Shown here one piece after another: positions 9,082 to 18,076 of a stretch of DNA of 64,000 nucleotides. Source of the stretch: Nonomuraea thailandensis. Its GTDB lineage: Bacteria; Actinomycetota; Actinomycetes; Streptosporangiales; Streptosporangiaceae. The stretch spans positions 2,253,501 through 2,317,500 of the forward strand of contig NZ_JAMZEB010000002.1 of the NCBI RefSeq assembly GCF_024172165.1, given 5' to 3'. The notes beneath the pieces were generated by a model that saw nothing but the letters and a program-made list of their open reading frames with translations, ran no database searches and was not told where the DNA came from. Position numbers and translations under genes: made by a program. Every line of letters begins with the position of its first letter. The first letter of the stretch is position 1.

Positions 9082-9331
9082 CCCGCTCCTTTCCCGGGGC
9101 TTCCATACGCGATCCACACGATAGCCCTTCGCCGTCGCCGGTGATCGTGCGGTGCCGGCGGCCGGCGAGACGCGCCTCCCACCTCTGCGCGGAACAGCCC
9201 GAATCACCTGGCCGTAGAGGCCGCTGCCACCGCCGAGCGGCGCGTTGTCACTGGCCCAGGACCCTGCCCTCCGGGGAGGCGGTCCTGCCCCATGCCGCCC
9301 GGGGACGGGCCCCGCCGCCCGAGGGCTGGCC

Positions 9332-10627
9332 TCAGCGGCCCGCCGCGCTGGACGGGACGCCGTCGCGGGCGCTCTGGCCGAACACCTCGTCCCTGACCCG
9401 GGCGAGCGCCAGGTCCATCGCGCCCACCAGCACCGGATTCCCCTGGACGGCCGACAGCCGCACCCGCGGGCGCTCCACGTCCAGCACCCTCAGCTCCCGC
9501 TCGACGAGGTCGCGCAGCCGCTCGCCGCCGGCGGACACCAGGCTTCCGGCCAGCACGACGAGGCCCGGATCGACGACCGAGGCGATGGTGGCCAGGCCGA
9601 GGGCGATGCGGGCGGCCACCGTGCGCAGGCCGGCCGCGGCCTCCTCGGCGGCCCGCCCGGTGCCCTCGGCCAGGCGCACCGCGGTCGCCACCGAGTCGCG
9701 GAAGCCGGCCCCGTGCACGCCGTACGAGCGCAGCAGGTCCTGGACGGCCGGCCCGCCGGCCAGCGCCTGGTAGCCGTGGTCGGCGAACCGGCCGCCGTCG
9801 CGGGCCGTGGCGGCGCCGGGCACGGGCATGTAGCCGACCTCGCCGGCGCCGCCGAAGAAGCCGCGGTGCAGCCGCCCGCCGATCACGAGAGCGGCGCCGA
9901 GCCCCTCACCGGCCCACAGCAGCACGAAGTCCTGGCAGCCGGCCGCCGCGCCGTGCGCCTGCTCGGCGAGGGCGACGAGGTTGACGTCGTTCTCCACGTC
10001 CACGGTGACGCCGAGCCCGGCGCTCAGCGTGGGCACCAGGTCGGGGATCTGCCACCCCGGCATGTCGTCGGCGGTGGCGTAGTCGAGCCTGCCGGTCGTG
10101 GGGTCCACCGCGCCCTGCACGCCGATGACGACGCGGTGCGGCGGGCCGGGCGGACGCGCCGCCTCGATCGCCGCCCGCAGCCACTCGACCAGTCCGCCCT
10201 CCTCCGGAGCCGCACCGGGCGCGGGGACCGGTGACGGGGCAGGCGGCGGGGCAGGCGGCGGGGCAGGTGGTGGGCCGGGTGGTGGCGCGGGGGATGTGGC
10301 CTCGCCGACGACGGCGCCGGTGAGGTCGGCCACCTGTACGGCGATCCGCTCGGGCGTGACGTCCAGCGCCACCACGTGAGCCGCCGCCCCGTTGACCCGG
10401 TACACCTCGGCCGTCCGCCCGGGCTGCCCCGCCCGGACGCCGTCGCCGACCACCAGGCCCGCCTCCTGCAGCCGGGCCAGGAGCTGGAAGGCCGTCGGCT
10501 TGGACAGCCCGGTCAGCTCGCTCAGCTCGGGCCGGGTCAGCGGGCCCTTCTCCAGCAGGATGCGCAGCGCGGCGCGGTCGTTGATCGCGCGCATCAGCCT
10601 CGGCGTCCCGTGGACAGGTGGCTTCAC
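9332..10627 (-). CDS. ROK-family transcriptional regulator of the sugar operon
   Basis: A 431-residue repressor-type ROK protein. Residues about 10-75 hold a winged helix-turn-helix (LTRPELSELTGLSKPTAFQLL); the remainder is the sugar-kinase-like ligand domain. A proline/alanine-rich insertion of about 35 residues sits near 110-145. The cysteine zinc motif usual in ROK proteins (CxCGxxGCxE) is not present at the expected place after VGYMPV; it is replaced by a segment without cysteines. GTG at 10627 follows GGAGGT. It starts only 21 bp after the GH9 stop, so it is the last gene of the operon that begins at 17882. By content it corresponds to CsnR of the Streptomyces csn locus; that assignment is inference. 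Confidence 0.9.
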   Translation of the reverse strand: MKPPVHGTPRLMRAINDRAALRILLEKGPLTRPELSELTGLSKPTAFQLLARLQEAGLVVGDGVRAGQPGRTAEVYRVNGAAAHVVALDVTPERIAVQVADLTGAVVGEATSPAPPPGPPPAPPPAPPPAPSPVPAPGAAPEEGGLVEWLRAAIEAARPPGPPHRVVIGVQGAVDPTTGRLDYATADDMPGWQIPDLVPTLSAGLGVTVDVENDVNLVALAEQAHGAAAGCQDFVLLWAGEGLGAALVIGGRLHRGFFGGAGEVGYMPVPGAATARDGGRFADHGYQALAGGPAVQDLLRSYGVHGAGFRDSVATAVRLAEGTGRAAEEAAAGLRTVAARIALGLATIASVVDPGLVVLAGSLVSAGGERLRDLVERELRVLDVERPRVRLSAVQGNPVLVGAMDLALARVRDEVFGQSARDGVPSSAAGR

Positions 10628-10648
10628 GTCACCTCCGGGTCAGGGGCG

Positions 10649-12541
10649 TCACGTCGACGTCAGCATGAGAGCGTACAGGGCGATCGCCGCGAAATCGTCG
10701 GCCGGCTCGGAGGCCTGCCAGGAGCGCACGTCGTCGACGAAGCGGCTGCCGTGCCCGGTGAACTCGGCGTAGCGGTCCACGCCGCCGGCCGGGCAGGGCG
10801 GCATCTCCTCGAAGTGCCCGCCCAGGCCGCCCTCGAACAATCCCGCGCCGTTGGGCCCGTTGACGACCGCGCCCGTGGCGGGCCTGCCGGTGATGTTGGC
10901 GATCTGGTGGTGCGGGCAGGAGATGGCGTTCTCGCCCGCCCCGGCGACGAAGGACACACCCCACGGGTTCGCGCCGAGCGCCCAGTTGCGCTGCTGGGTG
11001 CCGAAGGCGTCGTAGGCGCGGTCGCCGGCCACCGACCTGTAGAGGCGGGCGGTGGCGGCCAGGCCGAACGCGTGCGGGACCGAGTCGAACGTGTCGTACA
11101 GCGCTCCGGCGCGGAACGGGTCCGTGGCGGCGCGGCGGGCGCCGAGGTCGAGTTGCGCCTTGAGCCCGCCGATCAGGTCGGCCTCGGTGACGGCGAGCCC
11201 CCCGCCCGCGCCGGTCCCGCCGGCGGCGCGGGTCCCGCCGGCCGCTCCGGCCGCTGCGGTCCTGCCCGTTCCACCGGCCTCCGCCCGGGCGGCCCGCATG
11301 GCCTTGAGGAGGTCGGCGTGGGCCAGGGCGCTCACGTCGTACAGGTTGAGCGTGTCGCCCTGATCCTCGTCGAGGTAGCCGCGCGCCCACCGGGCCGAGT
11401 CCGCCAGCCACCGCCCCGCACGCGGGTCGTGCAGGCGCTGCGCGGCCAGGGCCAGCTCGGCGGCGCCGAGCTGCATGTCGTCGCGCCAGACGCTCTCGGG
11501 ATAGAACGCGTGCGGCAGGGAGGTGACCAGCCGCTCCACCCCGGTGGTCCTGGCCATCGCGTACACGGAGGCGGCCTGGTCGAGCAGGCGGGCGGCGCGG
11601 CGAGGGGACGGCTCGAGCTGCGCGGCCAGGGCGAAGGCGGCGGCGGTGCGCCCGGCCAGGTTCGGGGAGATCGGCTCGCCGGGGGCGGCGGCGCGGAAGA
11701 CCGGGCGGTGGCGGATGAACTGGTGCCCTTCGGCGTCGTCGCCGTCGTCGGCCTCGGGCAGGCGCCAGATGTCGTGGTCGCCGACGAACGTGCCCTCGGC
11801 GTTGCCGGCCCCGATGCCGACCTGGATGTAGAGCGTCTTCGACTCCTCATCCCACATCTTGTCCAGATATTTCAGGCCATGGGCGGCTTCGTTGCGCAGG
11901 GCGCGGCCGGGAGCCTTCCCGTCCCGCTGGGCGGCCCACAGCAGCGTGTCCACGTACGCCAGGATGTGGGTGAACTTGAGGTAGTCGCCCGCGTCGAACC
12001 AGCCGCCCTCGACGTCGACCGGGCCGCCGATCCTCGTCAGCTCGCCCTTGATCTGGTCGGTGTCGGGGCCGGTGAACTCCGGCCAGTCGTAGACGAAGGC
12101 GGCCCGGTCGTTGAGGTGGCTCGGCGTGCGGGGCGCGTCGGCGCCGTCGCGCTGCAGGCCGAAGAAGCCCAGCACCCCGCCCGCCGGATTCCGCGACGGC
12201 GCGATCTCGAACTCGGCCGACGTCGCCCCGGCGGCCTTGATCCGGTAGCTGCCGGGGGCGCGCAGCCGGGTCAGGTCGAGGTCGTGGACGTGCGGGTAGG
12301 CGCTGTTCCAGGCGCCCCGGTCGGGGCCCGCCCGCCCGGTGAGCACCACCCGGCCGCGGCGGTCCACCACGGTGAAGCGCCCGGCCTGGCCGCTGCTGGT
12401 CATCAGGTAGGCATGCTTGCTCTCCTCCGGCAGGAAGCCGACCTGGTCCACCCGGATGTGCCCGGGCGCCGCGGCCTGCGCGGGGGCGTTCAGGCCCGCC
12501 AGCAGAGCCAACCCGAGCGCGGCGGGGATCAGCCTTCTCAT
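10649..12541 (-). CDS. Secreted glycoside hydrolase family 9
   Basis: A 630-residue GH9 enzyme. A signal peptide covers about 1-28 (cut near AQAAA). Residues 30-120 are the Ig-like CelD_N domain (IRVDQVGFLP), and about 130-630 the alpha-barrel catalytic domain with GGWFDAGDYLKF (nucleophile region), CPHHQIAN and, near the C-terminus, WQASEPADDF containing the expected acid Glu. GH9 members act on cellulose, beta-glucan or, in some bacteria, as exo-beta-glucosaminidases. Placement beside a GH4 and a BadF-type amino-sugar kinase makes a chitosan-oligosaccharide role plausible. ATG at 12541 overlaps the kinase stop (ATGA) and is preceded by AGGAGGAGC. Cellulose-derived substrates cannot be excluded. 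Confidence 0.92.
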   Translation of the reverse strand: MRRLIPAALGLALLAGLNAPAQAAAPGHIRVDQVGFLPEESKHAYLMTSSGQAGRFTVVDRRGRVVLTGRAGPDRGAWNSAYPHVHDLDLTRLRAPGSYRIKAAGATSAEFEIAPSRNPAGGVLGFFGLQRDGADAPRTPSHLNDRAAFVYDWPEFTGPDTDQIKGELTRIGGPVDVEGGWFDAGDYLKFTHILAYVDTLLWAAQRDGKAPGRALRNEAAHGLKYLDKMWDEESKTLYIQVGIGAGNAEGTFVGDHDIWRLPEADDGDDAEGHQFIRHRPVFRAAAPGEPISPNLAGRTAAAFALAAQLEPSPRRAARLLDQAASVYAMARTTGVERLVTSLPHAFYPESVWRDDMQLGAAELALAAQRLHDPRAGRWLADSARWARGYLDEDQGDTLNLYDVSALAHADLLKAMRAARAEAGGTGRTAAAGAAGGTRAAGGTGAGGGLAVTEADLIGGLKAQLDLGARRAATDPFRAGALYDTFDSVPHAFGLAATARLYRSVAGDRAYDAFGTQQRNWALGANPWGVSFVAGAGENAISCPHHQIANITGRPATGAVVNGPNGAGLFEGGLGGHFEEMPPCPAGGVDRYAEFTGHGSRFVDDVRSWQASEPADDFAAIALYALMLTST

Positions 12542-13506
12542 CTGCTCCTCCTGAAGTGGTCGCGAACTCTGGTGCGCGCGGCCTCGGCCGCGCCGAGCAG
12601 GTCCAGCCCGGCCAGCGCGGCCCCCGCCACAGGGGGGAGCGTGCTGACCACGACCCGCGCGTGCGGCGCGCTCGCGCCGATCGCCGCCTCGACCAGGCCG
12701 TGCAGGTACGGGTCCCGCGCGGTCAGCACGCTGCCCCCGAGCACGACCTCGGCCGCCGTCCCCAGCAGGCCGAGCCGCTCCAGGCACACCCTGGCCATCA
12801 CGGCCACCTCCTCGGCCTGCCGGGCCACCAGCTCCCTGGCCACGGCGTCGCCGCCGGCCGCGACGGCGAACAGGCCGGGCACCAGCTCGTGCAGCCGGGC
12901 CGGGTCCAGCTCGCCGAAGTGCAGGGCGTGCACCACCTCGGCGACGCTCCCCGTGCCGAACCGCGTGACGACCAGCTCGGCCAGCGCGGTGGCGGGGCCG
13001 CGGCCGTCCTCCATGCGGGCGGCGTGCCAGAGCACCCAGGCGGCCAGGTCCTCGCCGCCGCCCCAGTCGCCGCTCCACCTGCCGACCGCGGGGAAGCGGG
13101 CCACCTCGCCGGTCGGCGAGAGGCCGGCGGCGTTCATGCCCGCCCCGCACACCACGGCGACGCCCCACGGCAGGGAGGCGCCCGCCCGCAGCACCGCGAA
13201 GGTGTCGTTGGCCACCGACACCTCGCCCGCGCACCCGCGCGCCTCGAACTCCGCGCGCAGCGCCTCCTCCTCGGCGGGGAAGTCGGCCCCGGCCAGGTAG
13301 GCCGCCATGAGGTCGGCGTACGGGGCGGCCATGCCGTCGCGCAGCGCCCGGGCCGCGCGCTCCACCACGTCGGCGGCGGCGGCCACCCCGGCGCTCTGCG
13401 GCACGAACGGCCCCGCCCTGCCCGTGGCGAGCACGGTGCCGTCCTCGGCCACCAGTGCGAGGTCGGTCTTGCTGTTGCCGCCGTCCACCGCCAGGATCGT
13501 CCTCAC
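12538..13506 (-). CDS. BadF/BadG/BcrA-type amino-sugar kinase (N-acetylglucosamine kinase-like)
   Basis: A 322-residue ATPase of the ASKHA fold. Motifs: DGGNSKTD (phosphate 1), CGAGMNAAG, SGDWGGGED and LGGSVL. The family includes N-acetylglucosamine and glucosamine kinases, so the likely reaction is ATP-dependent phosphorylation of an imported amino sugar or its oligomer. Start is GTG at 13506, overlapping the GH4 stop (GTGA); the frame is open further upstream only inside the GH4 gene. The stop overlaps the GH9 start. In a csn-like locus this would be CsnK; the substrate is inferred from neighbours only. Confidence 0.9.
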   Translation of the reverse strand: MRTILAVDGGNSKTDLALVAEDGTVLATGRAGPFVPQSAGVAAAADVVERAARALRDGMAAPYADLMAAYLAGADFPAEEEALRAEFEARGCAGEVSVANDTFAVLRAGASLPWGVAVVCGAGMNAAGLSPTGEVARFPAVGRWSGDWGGGEDLAAWVLWHAARMEDGRGPATALAELVVTRFGTGSVAEVVHALHFGELDPARLHELVPGLFAVAAGGDAVARELVARQAEEVAVMARVCLERLGLLGTAAEVVLGGSVLTARDPYLHGLVEAAIGASAPHARVVVSTLPPVAGAALAGLDLLGAAEAARTRVRDHFRRSR

Positions 13507-14765
13507 CGGGCTTCCGTCCAGGGCAGGTGCGCGCGGTTGGCCTCCACCAGCAGCGCGGTCAGCTCGTCCGCCAGGTGCTCCTGCCCGATGAGCGGGTGGG
13601 CGAGCAGCGCGTCGGCGACGCGCTCGCGCCCGCCGCGCAGCGCGGCTTCGACGGCGAGCGTCTCGTACGCCGACACGTGCGCGACGAGCCCCGCGTAGAG
13701 CGGCTCTACGGGGGCGACGGGCAGCGGCGCGGCCCCGGAGGCGGTGATCCTGGCCGGGACCTCGACGACCGCCTCGTCCGGCAGGAACGGCAGGACGCCG
13801 TCGTTGCGCACGTTGACCACCTGGGTGTCGCCCCGGTCGCCGAGCAGCGAGGCGATGAGCGCCACCGCCGCCTCGGAGTAGAACGCGCCGCCCCGCTGTT
13901 CCAGCAGGGCCGGCTTGACCGTCACGCCGGGATCGGCGTACAGGTCGAGCAGCCGCTTCTCCAGGTCCGCCACCTGCGCCGCGCGCGACGGCTCGGTCCG
14001 CTGCTCGGCCACCACCAGGTCGTGGGCGTAGAAGTAACGCAGGTAGTACGACGGCACGGCGCCGAGCCTGGTGATCAGCTCGACCGGCAGGCGCACCTCG
14101 TCGGCGATCTCCTGGGCGTGCCGGCCGATCAGGCCGGGCAGCACGTCCACGCCGTCCAGGTGGACCGACCGCACCCAGGTGAGGTGGTTGAGGCCCACGT
14201 GCCCGAGCGACACCCGTGACGGCTCGACGCCCAGCATGGCCGCGAAGCGGCGCTGGAAGCCGATCGCCACGTTGCACAGCCCGATCGCGCGGTGCCCGGC
14301 GTCCAGCAGCGCCCGGGTGACGATGCCGACCGGGTTGGTGAAGTCGACGATCCACGCGTCGGGCGCGTGCCCGGCGATCACCTCGGCGATGTCCAGCACC
14401 ACCGGCACCGTCCGCAGCGCCTTGGCCAGGCCGCCCGCGCCCGTCGTCTCCTGGCCGACGCAGCCGCAGCGCAGCGGCAGCGTCTCGTCCACCTCGCGGG
14501 CCGCCTGGCCGCCCACCCGGAGCTGCAGCAGCACGACCGCCGCCCCGGCGACCCCCTCCCGCAGGTCGCCGGTCGCGGTCACGGTGGCCGGGTGCCCGGC
14601 CGCGCGCAACATCCTGCGGGCCATGCCCGCGACCGGCCCCAGCCGCTCCGCGGCCGGATCCACCAGGACGAGCTCGGTCAGCGGCAGGTGCTCCCGCAAC
14701 CGGGCGAACCCGTCGACCAGCTCAGGCGTGTACGTCGAGCCGCCCCCGACCACGGCGAGTTTCAA
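13503..14765 (-). CDS. Glycoside hydrolase family 4 (6-phospho-beta-glucosidase type)
   Basis: A 420-residue NAD+- and metal-dependent GH4. The N-terminus holds the Rossmann loop KLAVVGGGSTYTPEL; the metal ligands of the family are seen as the Cys-Asn in GLCNVAIG and the His in VGLNHLTW. GH4 enzymes cleave through a redox-elimination route and usually take 6-phosphorylated disaccharides, which fits a kinase in the same operon. TTG at 14765 overlaps the permease stop (TTGA) and has only a weak ribosome site (AGTGAAGGG), so translation probably depends on coupling. This is the counterpart of the intracellular hydrolase expected in a csn-like system. Confidence 0.92.
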   Translation of the reverse strand: MKLAVVGGGSTYTPELVDGFARLREHLPLTELVLVDPAAERLGPVAGMARRMLRAAGHPATVTATGDLREGVAGAAVVLLQLRVGGQAAREVDETLPLRCGCVGQETTGAGGLAKALRTVPVVLDIAEVIAGHAPDAWIVDFTNPVGIVTRALLDAGHRAIGLCNVAIGFQRRFAAMLGVEPSRVSLGHVGLNHLTWVRSVHLDGVDVLPGLIGRHAQEIADEVRLPVELITRLGAVPSYYLRYFYAHDLVVAEQRTEPSRAAQVADLEKRLLDLYADPGVTVKPALLEQRGGAFYSEAAVALIASLLGDRGDTQVVNVRNDGVLPFLPDEAVVEVPARITASGAAPLPVAPVEPLYAGLVAHVSAYETLAVEAALRGGRERVADALLAHPLIGQEHLADELTALLVEANRAHLPWTEAR

Positions 14766-15589
14766 CCCTTCACTCCCGTCAATGTCACGCCCTCGATGAA
14801 GACCCGCTGGGCGAAGAGGAAAACGATGATCACCGGGGCGGTCACCAGCAGGGTGGCCGCCATGGTGAGGTTCCACTGCACGCTGTGGAAGGCCTTGAAG
14901 GTGGCCAGCCCCAGCGACAGGGTCCAGCCCTGCTGGTCGACCCCGGCGTACAGCAGCGGCCCGTAGTAGTCGTTCCAGCAGTAGAAGAACGAGAACAACG
15001 CCACCGCCGCGATCGCGGGGCGGGCCATCGGCAGGATCACGGTGAACAGGATCCTCGCGTCCGAGCAGCCGTCCACCTTGGCCGCGTCGGTGTAGTCGCG
15101 CGGGATCGTGATGAGGAACTGGCGCAGCAGGAAGATCGAGAAGGCGTCGCCGAAGAGCATCGGCAGGATCAGCGGCCACAGCGAGTCCGTCAGGTCCAGC
15201 CGCGCCCACACCAGGTAGATCGGCACCGCCACGACCTGGGGCGGCAGCATCATCGTGGCGATCACGACGAGGAACGCCGCCTTGCGCCCCCGGAAGCGGA
15301 ACCGGGCCAGCGCGTACGCCGCCGGGATGGACGACACCAGCATGAACAGCGTCGCCAGCGAGGCGTAGACGAACGTGTTGGCCGTCCAGGTGAGCAGCTC
15401 GGAGCGGGCGAAGACGTCGGCGAAGTTGGCCCAGTTCCACTGCTCGGGCCACAGCCGGCTGGTCAGCGCCTGCTCGTCGGTCATCAGCGCGGTCAGCGCC
15501 ACGAACGCGATCGGGCCGAGGAACATCAGCGCGAGCGCGATGGCCAGCGCGTGCCGCGCCACCCACATCAGGCCCCGCCTGCGCCTCAC
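14762..15589 (-). CDS. Sugar ABC transporter permease (MalG family)
   Basis: A 275-residue inner-membrane protein with six predicted helices and the ABC-contact EAA loop recognisable as DYTDAAKVDGCSDARILFTVILPMA-type sequence at about residues 185-205. It pairs with the MalF-type permease upstream. I chose GTG at 15589 because it overlaps that gene's stop (GTGA) and follows GGAGG; an internal ATG at 15568 (MWVARH) is possible but has no site. No ATP-binding subunit lies in the operon, so the transporter must borrow a shared ATPase such as MsiK, as is usual in actinomycetes. Confidence 0.92.
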   Translation of the reverse strand: MRRRRGLMWVARHALAIALALMFLGPIAFVALTALMTDEQALTSRLWPEQWNWANFADVFARSELLTWTANTFVYASLATLFMLVSSIPAAYALARFRFRGRKAAFLVVIATMMLPPQVVAVPIYLVWARLDLTDSLWPLILPMLFGDAFSIFLLRQFLITIPRDYTDAAKVDGCSDARILFTVILPMARPAIAAVALFSFFYCWNDYYGPLLYAGVDQQGWTLSLGLATFKAFHSVQWNLTMAATLLVTAPVIIVFLFAQRVFIEGVTLTGVKG

Positions 15590-16527
15590 GAGGCCACCTC
15601 CGCCTTGCTGAACTGGCGGAGCAGGATCAGCGTGAACACCATCGCGACCGCGAACAGCAGCAGCGCGTGCACGCAGGCCAGCCCCATCGACCAGTCGCGG
15701 AACCCGGTGTGGAACAGGTGCTGCGGCAGGGTGAGCAGCGAGCCGTCCGGATATCCGGGGGTGAACGTGGAGCCGGCCGAGTCGGTCGCGCCGGAGGCCA
15801 CCCGGGAGGCGATCATTGCCTGGGTGAAGTACTGCACGGCGTAGATCACGCCGGTGACGGCCGAGAACATCAGCACGGGAGAGATCATCGGCAGTGTGAT
15901 GCTGCGGAACTGCCGCCAGGCGCCCGCCCCGTCGATCTGGGCGGCCTCGTACAGGTGCCTGGGCACGTCCAGCAGCGCCGCCAGGAAGATCATGATGAGG
16001 TTGCCCGCGCCCCACAGGGCGAGCAGCGTCAGGCTGGGCTTGGCCCAGGCCGCGCTGCCGAACCAGTCGGGCCCCGTGATGCCGAACCACGCCAGCGCCT
16101 GGTTGACCGGGCCGGTCGCCGGGTTGAGCAGGTACACGAAGGCGACCGTGCCCGCCACCGTCGGCACCAGCGACGGCAGGTAGAAGATCGTCCGCAGGAT
16201 CCCGCCGCCGCTCTTCACCTTCGCCAGCAGCTGCGCCACACCGAGCGCGAACAGGACCTGGGCCGGAACCATGAACACCACGAGCCAGAGGGTGTTCAGG
16301 GCCGACTGCAGCACGCGGGCGTCGGAGAAGGCGTAGCGGTAGTTGTCCAGGCCGATGAACTCCAGCGTGAACAGGTCGTAGCGGTGGAAGGAGAAGTACA
16401 CCGTGGACAGCAGCGGATAGACGAAGAAGACCGCGACGCCGATGATCCACGGCGACAGCCACAGGAGGGCGCGCACGCCCTCGCCGCGCCACCGGCGTGG
16501 TGGCGCCGCGTGGGTGGAGACCATCAT
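15586..16527 (-). CDS. Sugar ABC transporter permease (MalF family)
   Basis: A 313-residue inner-membrane protein with about six helices, starting with a cytoplasmic basic stretch (PPRRWRGEGVRALL). The EAA loop reads YEAAQIDGAGAWRQFRSITLPM-like at about residues 200-220. Start: two consecutive ATG codons (16527 and 16524) overlap the binding-protein stop as ATGATGA; I give the first. It forms the translocation channel with the next gene product and receives sugar from the lipoprotein encoded upstream. Confidence 0.92.
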   Translation of the reverse strand: MMVSTHAAPPRRWRGEGVRALLWLSPWIIGVAVFFVYPLLSTVYFSFHRYDLFTLEFIGLDNYRYAFSDARVLQSALNTLWLVVFMVPAQVLFALGVAQLLAKVKSGGGILRTIFYLPSLVPTVAGTVAFVYLLNPATGPVNQALAWFGITGPDWFGSAAWAKPSLTLLALWGAGNLIMIFLAALLDVPRHLYEAAQIDGAGAWRQFRSITLPMISPVLMFSAVTGVIYAVQYFTQAMIASRVASGATDSAGSTFTPGYPDGSLLTLPQHLFHTGFRDWSMGLACVHALLLFAVAMVFTLILLRQFSKAEVAS

Positions 16528-17882
16528 CAGCCCCCGGAGAGCTTCAGCTTGTCGTTGATCCGCTTGTCCACCTCGGCCAGCCCGGCGTCGAGGTCCTTGA
16601 CCGCGCCCTTCTCCCACTGGGTGAGGAAGGTGGAGAAGGCGTCCTGGTTGAAGACGCTGTTGACGCTCGCCGGCAGCGTCGAGGTCTTGGGATGGGTGAA
16701 GATGTCGAGGAAGGTGGCGAAGTTGTCGTCCCTGGCCAGGCGCGGGTGCTCCATGGCGGCCTTGGTGGTCGGCACGTTGCGCAGCGCGTTCGACAGCGTC
16801 ACCAGCGACTCGGTGTCGGTGGTCAGGTGCTTGACCAGCTCCCAGGCGTGCTGCGGGTGCGCGGCGCCCTTCGGCACGCCGATCACGGTGCCGGCGGTGA
16901 AGCCGCTGCCGTACAGGTCGGGCTTGTCGTCGGCGACGGGCAGCGGGGCGGTGCCGTAGTCCATGTCCTTGGCGTCGGGGTCGCCCGCGATCATGGCGTT
17001 GCGCCACTCGCCGTCGAGGATCATCGCGACCTTGCCCTCGAAGAACGGGTGCTCGGCGCCCCACTCGTCGCCCAGGCCCTTGCGGAACTTCTCCAGGTTG
17101 TCGTAGCCGTACCAGTCGACCAGCTCCTTCTGCCAGCGCATGAGCTGCTTCCACGCCGGGTCGGAGCCGATGGCCGAGGTGCCGTCGTCGTTGTACCACT
17201 TCGCGCCGACCATGGGCCCGAGGTGGCTGGGGGAGTTCTCGTAGTACTGGAAGCTCGGGATGAACCCGGCGACCTTGATGGTCCCGTCGGCGTCGCGGAC
17301 GGTGAGCTTCTTGGTCAGCTCGGTCAGCTCGGTCAGCGTCTTCGGCGGCTGCTCGCCCTTCATGAGGGTTTTGTTGTAGTACAGCCCGTACGCGTCGGCG
17401 AGCAGCGGCATCGTGCACCGCTTGCCCTCGAACTCGGTGTAGGCACGGGACGCGGCAGGCAGCACGTTCAGGTCGATGCCGTCCTGCTCGATGACCGGCG
17501 TCAGATCCTGGAAGGCGCCGCTCTTGCACCACTGGGCGACGTTGTCGGTGGTGAACGACGCCGCCACGTCGGGCGCCTTGCCGCCGCGGATCGCCTGGGT
17601 GATCTGGTCGTCCTGGATGCCCTTCTTCATGGTGACCTTGATCTGCGGGAACTTCTTCGTGAAGCCCGCGACCGCCTCCTCGAACGCCTTCGTCTCGACG
17701 TCCGTGGAGAAGCCGTGCCACAGCTCCAGCGTGGCGGCGGGCAGCGCGGCGGCGGCCGGGCCGGTGCCGCTCGCGGTGGATGCGGGCTGGGCGCCGAGCG
17801 ACGGCGGCGCCTCCTTGCCCGCGGTGCAGGCGGTCAGCGACAGGGCCAGCAACCCGGCCGCCGCGAGGGGGGCGAAGCGCAC
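16527..17882 (-). CDS. Sugar ABC transporter substrate-binding lipoprotein (CUT1 family)
   Basis: A 451-residue extracellular solute-binding protein family 1. The N-terminus is a lipoprotein signal ending in LTAC with the modified Cys near position 19, then a Ser/Ala/Pro linker. The body shows the family pattern (ATLELWHGFS, GKAPDVAASF, WRNAMIAGDPDAKD, AWELVKHL). First gene of the seven-gene operon. GTG at 17882 has AGGAG six bases upstream. A 19-bp palindrome 33 bp upstream (17915-17933) is a good candidate for the ROK operator. The ligand is probably an oligosaccharide; glucosamine oligomers are favoured by the operon content. Confidence 0.92.
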   Translation of the reverse strand: MRFAPLAAAGLLALSLTACTAGKEAPPSLGAQPASTASGTGPAAAALPAATLELWHGFSTDVETKAFEEAVAGFTKKFPQIKVTMKKGIQDDQITQAIRGGKAPDVAASFTTDNVAQWCKSGAFQDLTPVIEQDGIDLNVLPAASRAYTEFEGKRCTMPLLADAYGLYYNKTLMKGEQPPKTLTELTELTKKLTVRDADGTIKVAGFIPSFQYYENSPSHLGPMVGAKWYNDDGTSAIGSDPAWKQLMRWQKELVDWYGYDNLEKFRKGLGDEWGAEHPFFEGKVAMILDGEWRNAMIAGDPDAKDMDYGTAPLPVADDKPDLYGSGFTAGTVIGVPKGAAHPQHAWELVKHLTTDTESLVTLSNALRNVPTTKAAMEHPRLARDDNFATFLDIFTHPKTSTLPASVNSVFNQDAFSTFLTQWEKGAVKDLDAGLAEVDKRINDKLKLSGG

Positions 17883-17914
17883 GAGGGTCTCCTAAGAGCC
17901 GGCTGGACGCCGGT

Positions 17915-17933
17915 GTTAGTAAGGCTTCCTAAC
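17915..17933. promoter_or_regulatory. Candidate ROK repressor operator upstream of the sugar operon
   Basis: GTTAGTAAGGCTTCCTAAC is an imperfect palindrome (GTTAG/CTAAC and AAG/CTT arms, two mismatched pairs). It lies between the binding-protein gene and the convergent-oriented SDR gene, 33 bp before the GTG. A second cluster of CTAAC half-sites (TCCTAACTAACTCC, about 18021-18034) lies 100 bp further upstream. TTAG/CTAA-type palindromes are known as sites of ROK regulators of sugar operons in actinomycetes. The regulator encoded last in the operon is the natural ligand-responsive repressor. Confidence 0.6.
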
Positions 17934-18076
17934 TTGATGAGGACGGTAAGGGTGCGGACCGGGGCGGTCAAGCCCCGAAATCAACTCGTGACGCCGCTTC
18001 CCGGGCGTGTTACGGCAGGAGTCCTAACTAACTCCGGACCGGCCGCGATGTCCCGTCCGGGGGCTCAGCGGGCCGA

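Noticed and set aside
10376..13300. A 974-codon open frame on the plus strand opposite the GH9 and kinase genes
   Set aside because: It is antisense to genes with clear motifs, is dominated by Arg, Gly, Val and His, and has no recognisable domain; long antisense frames are expected at this GC content.
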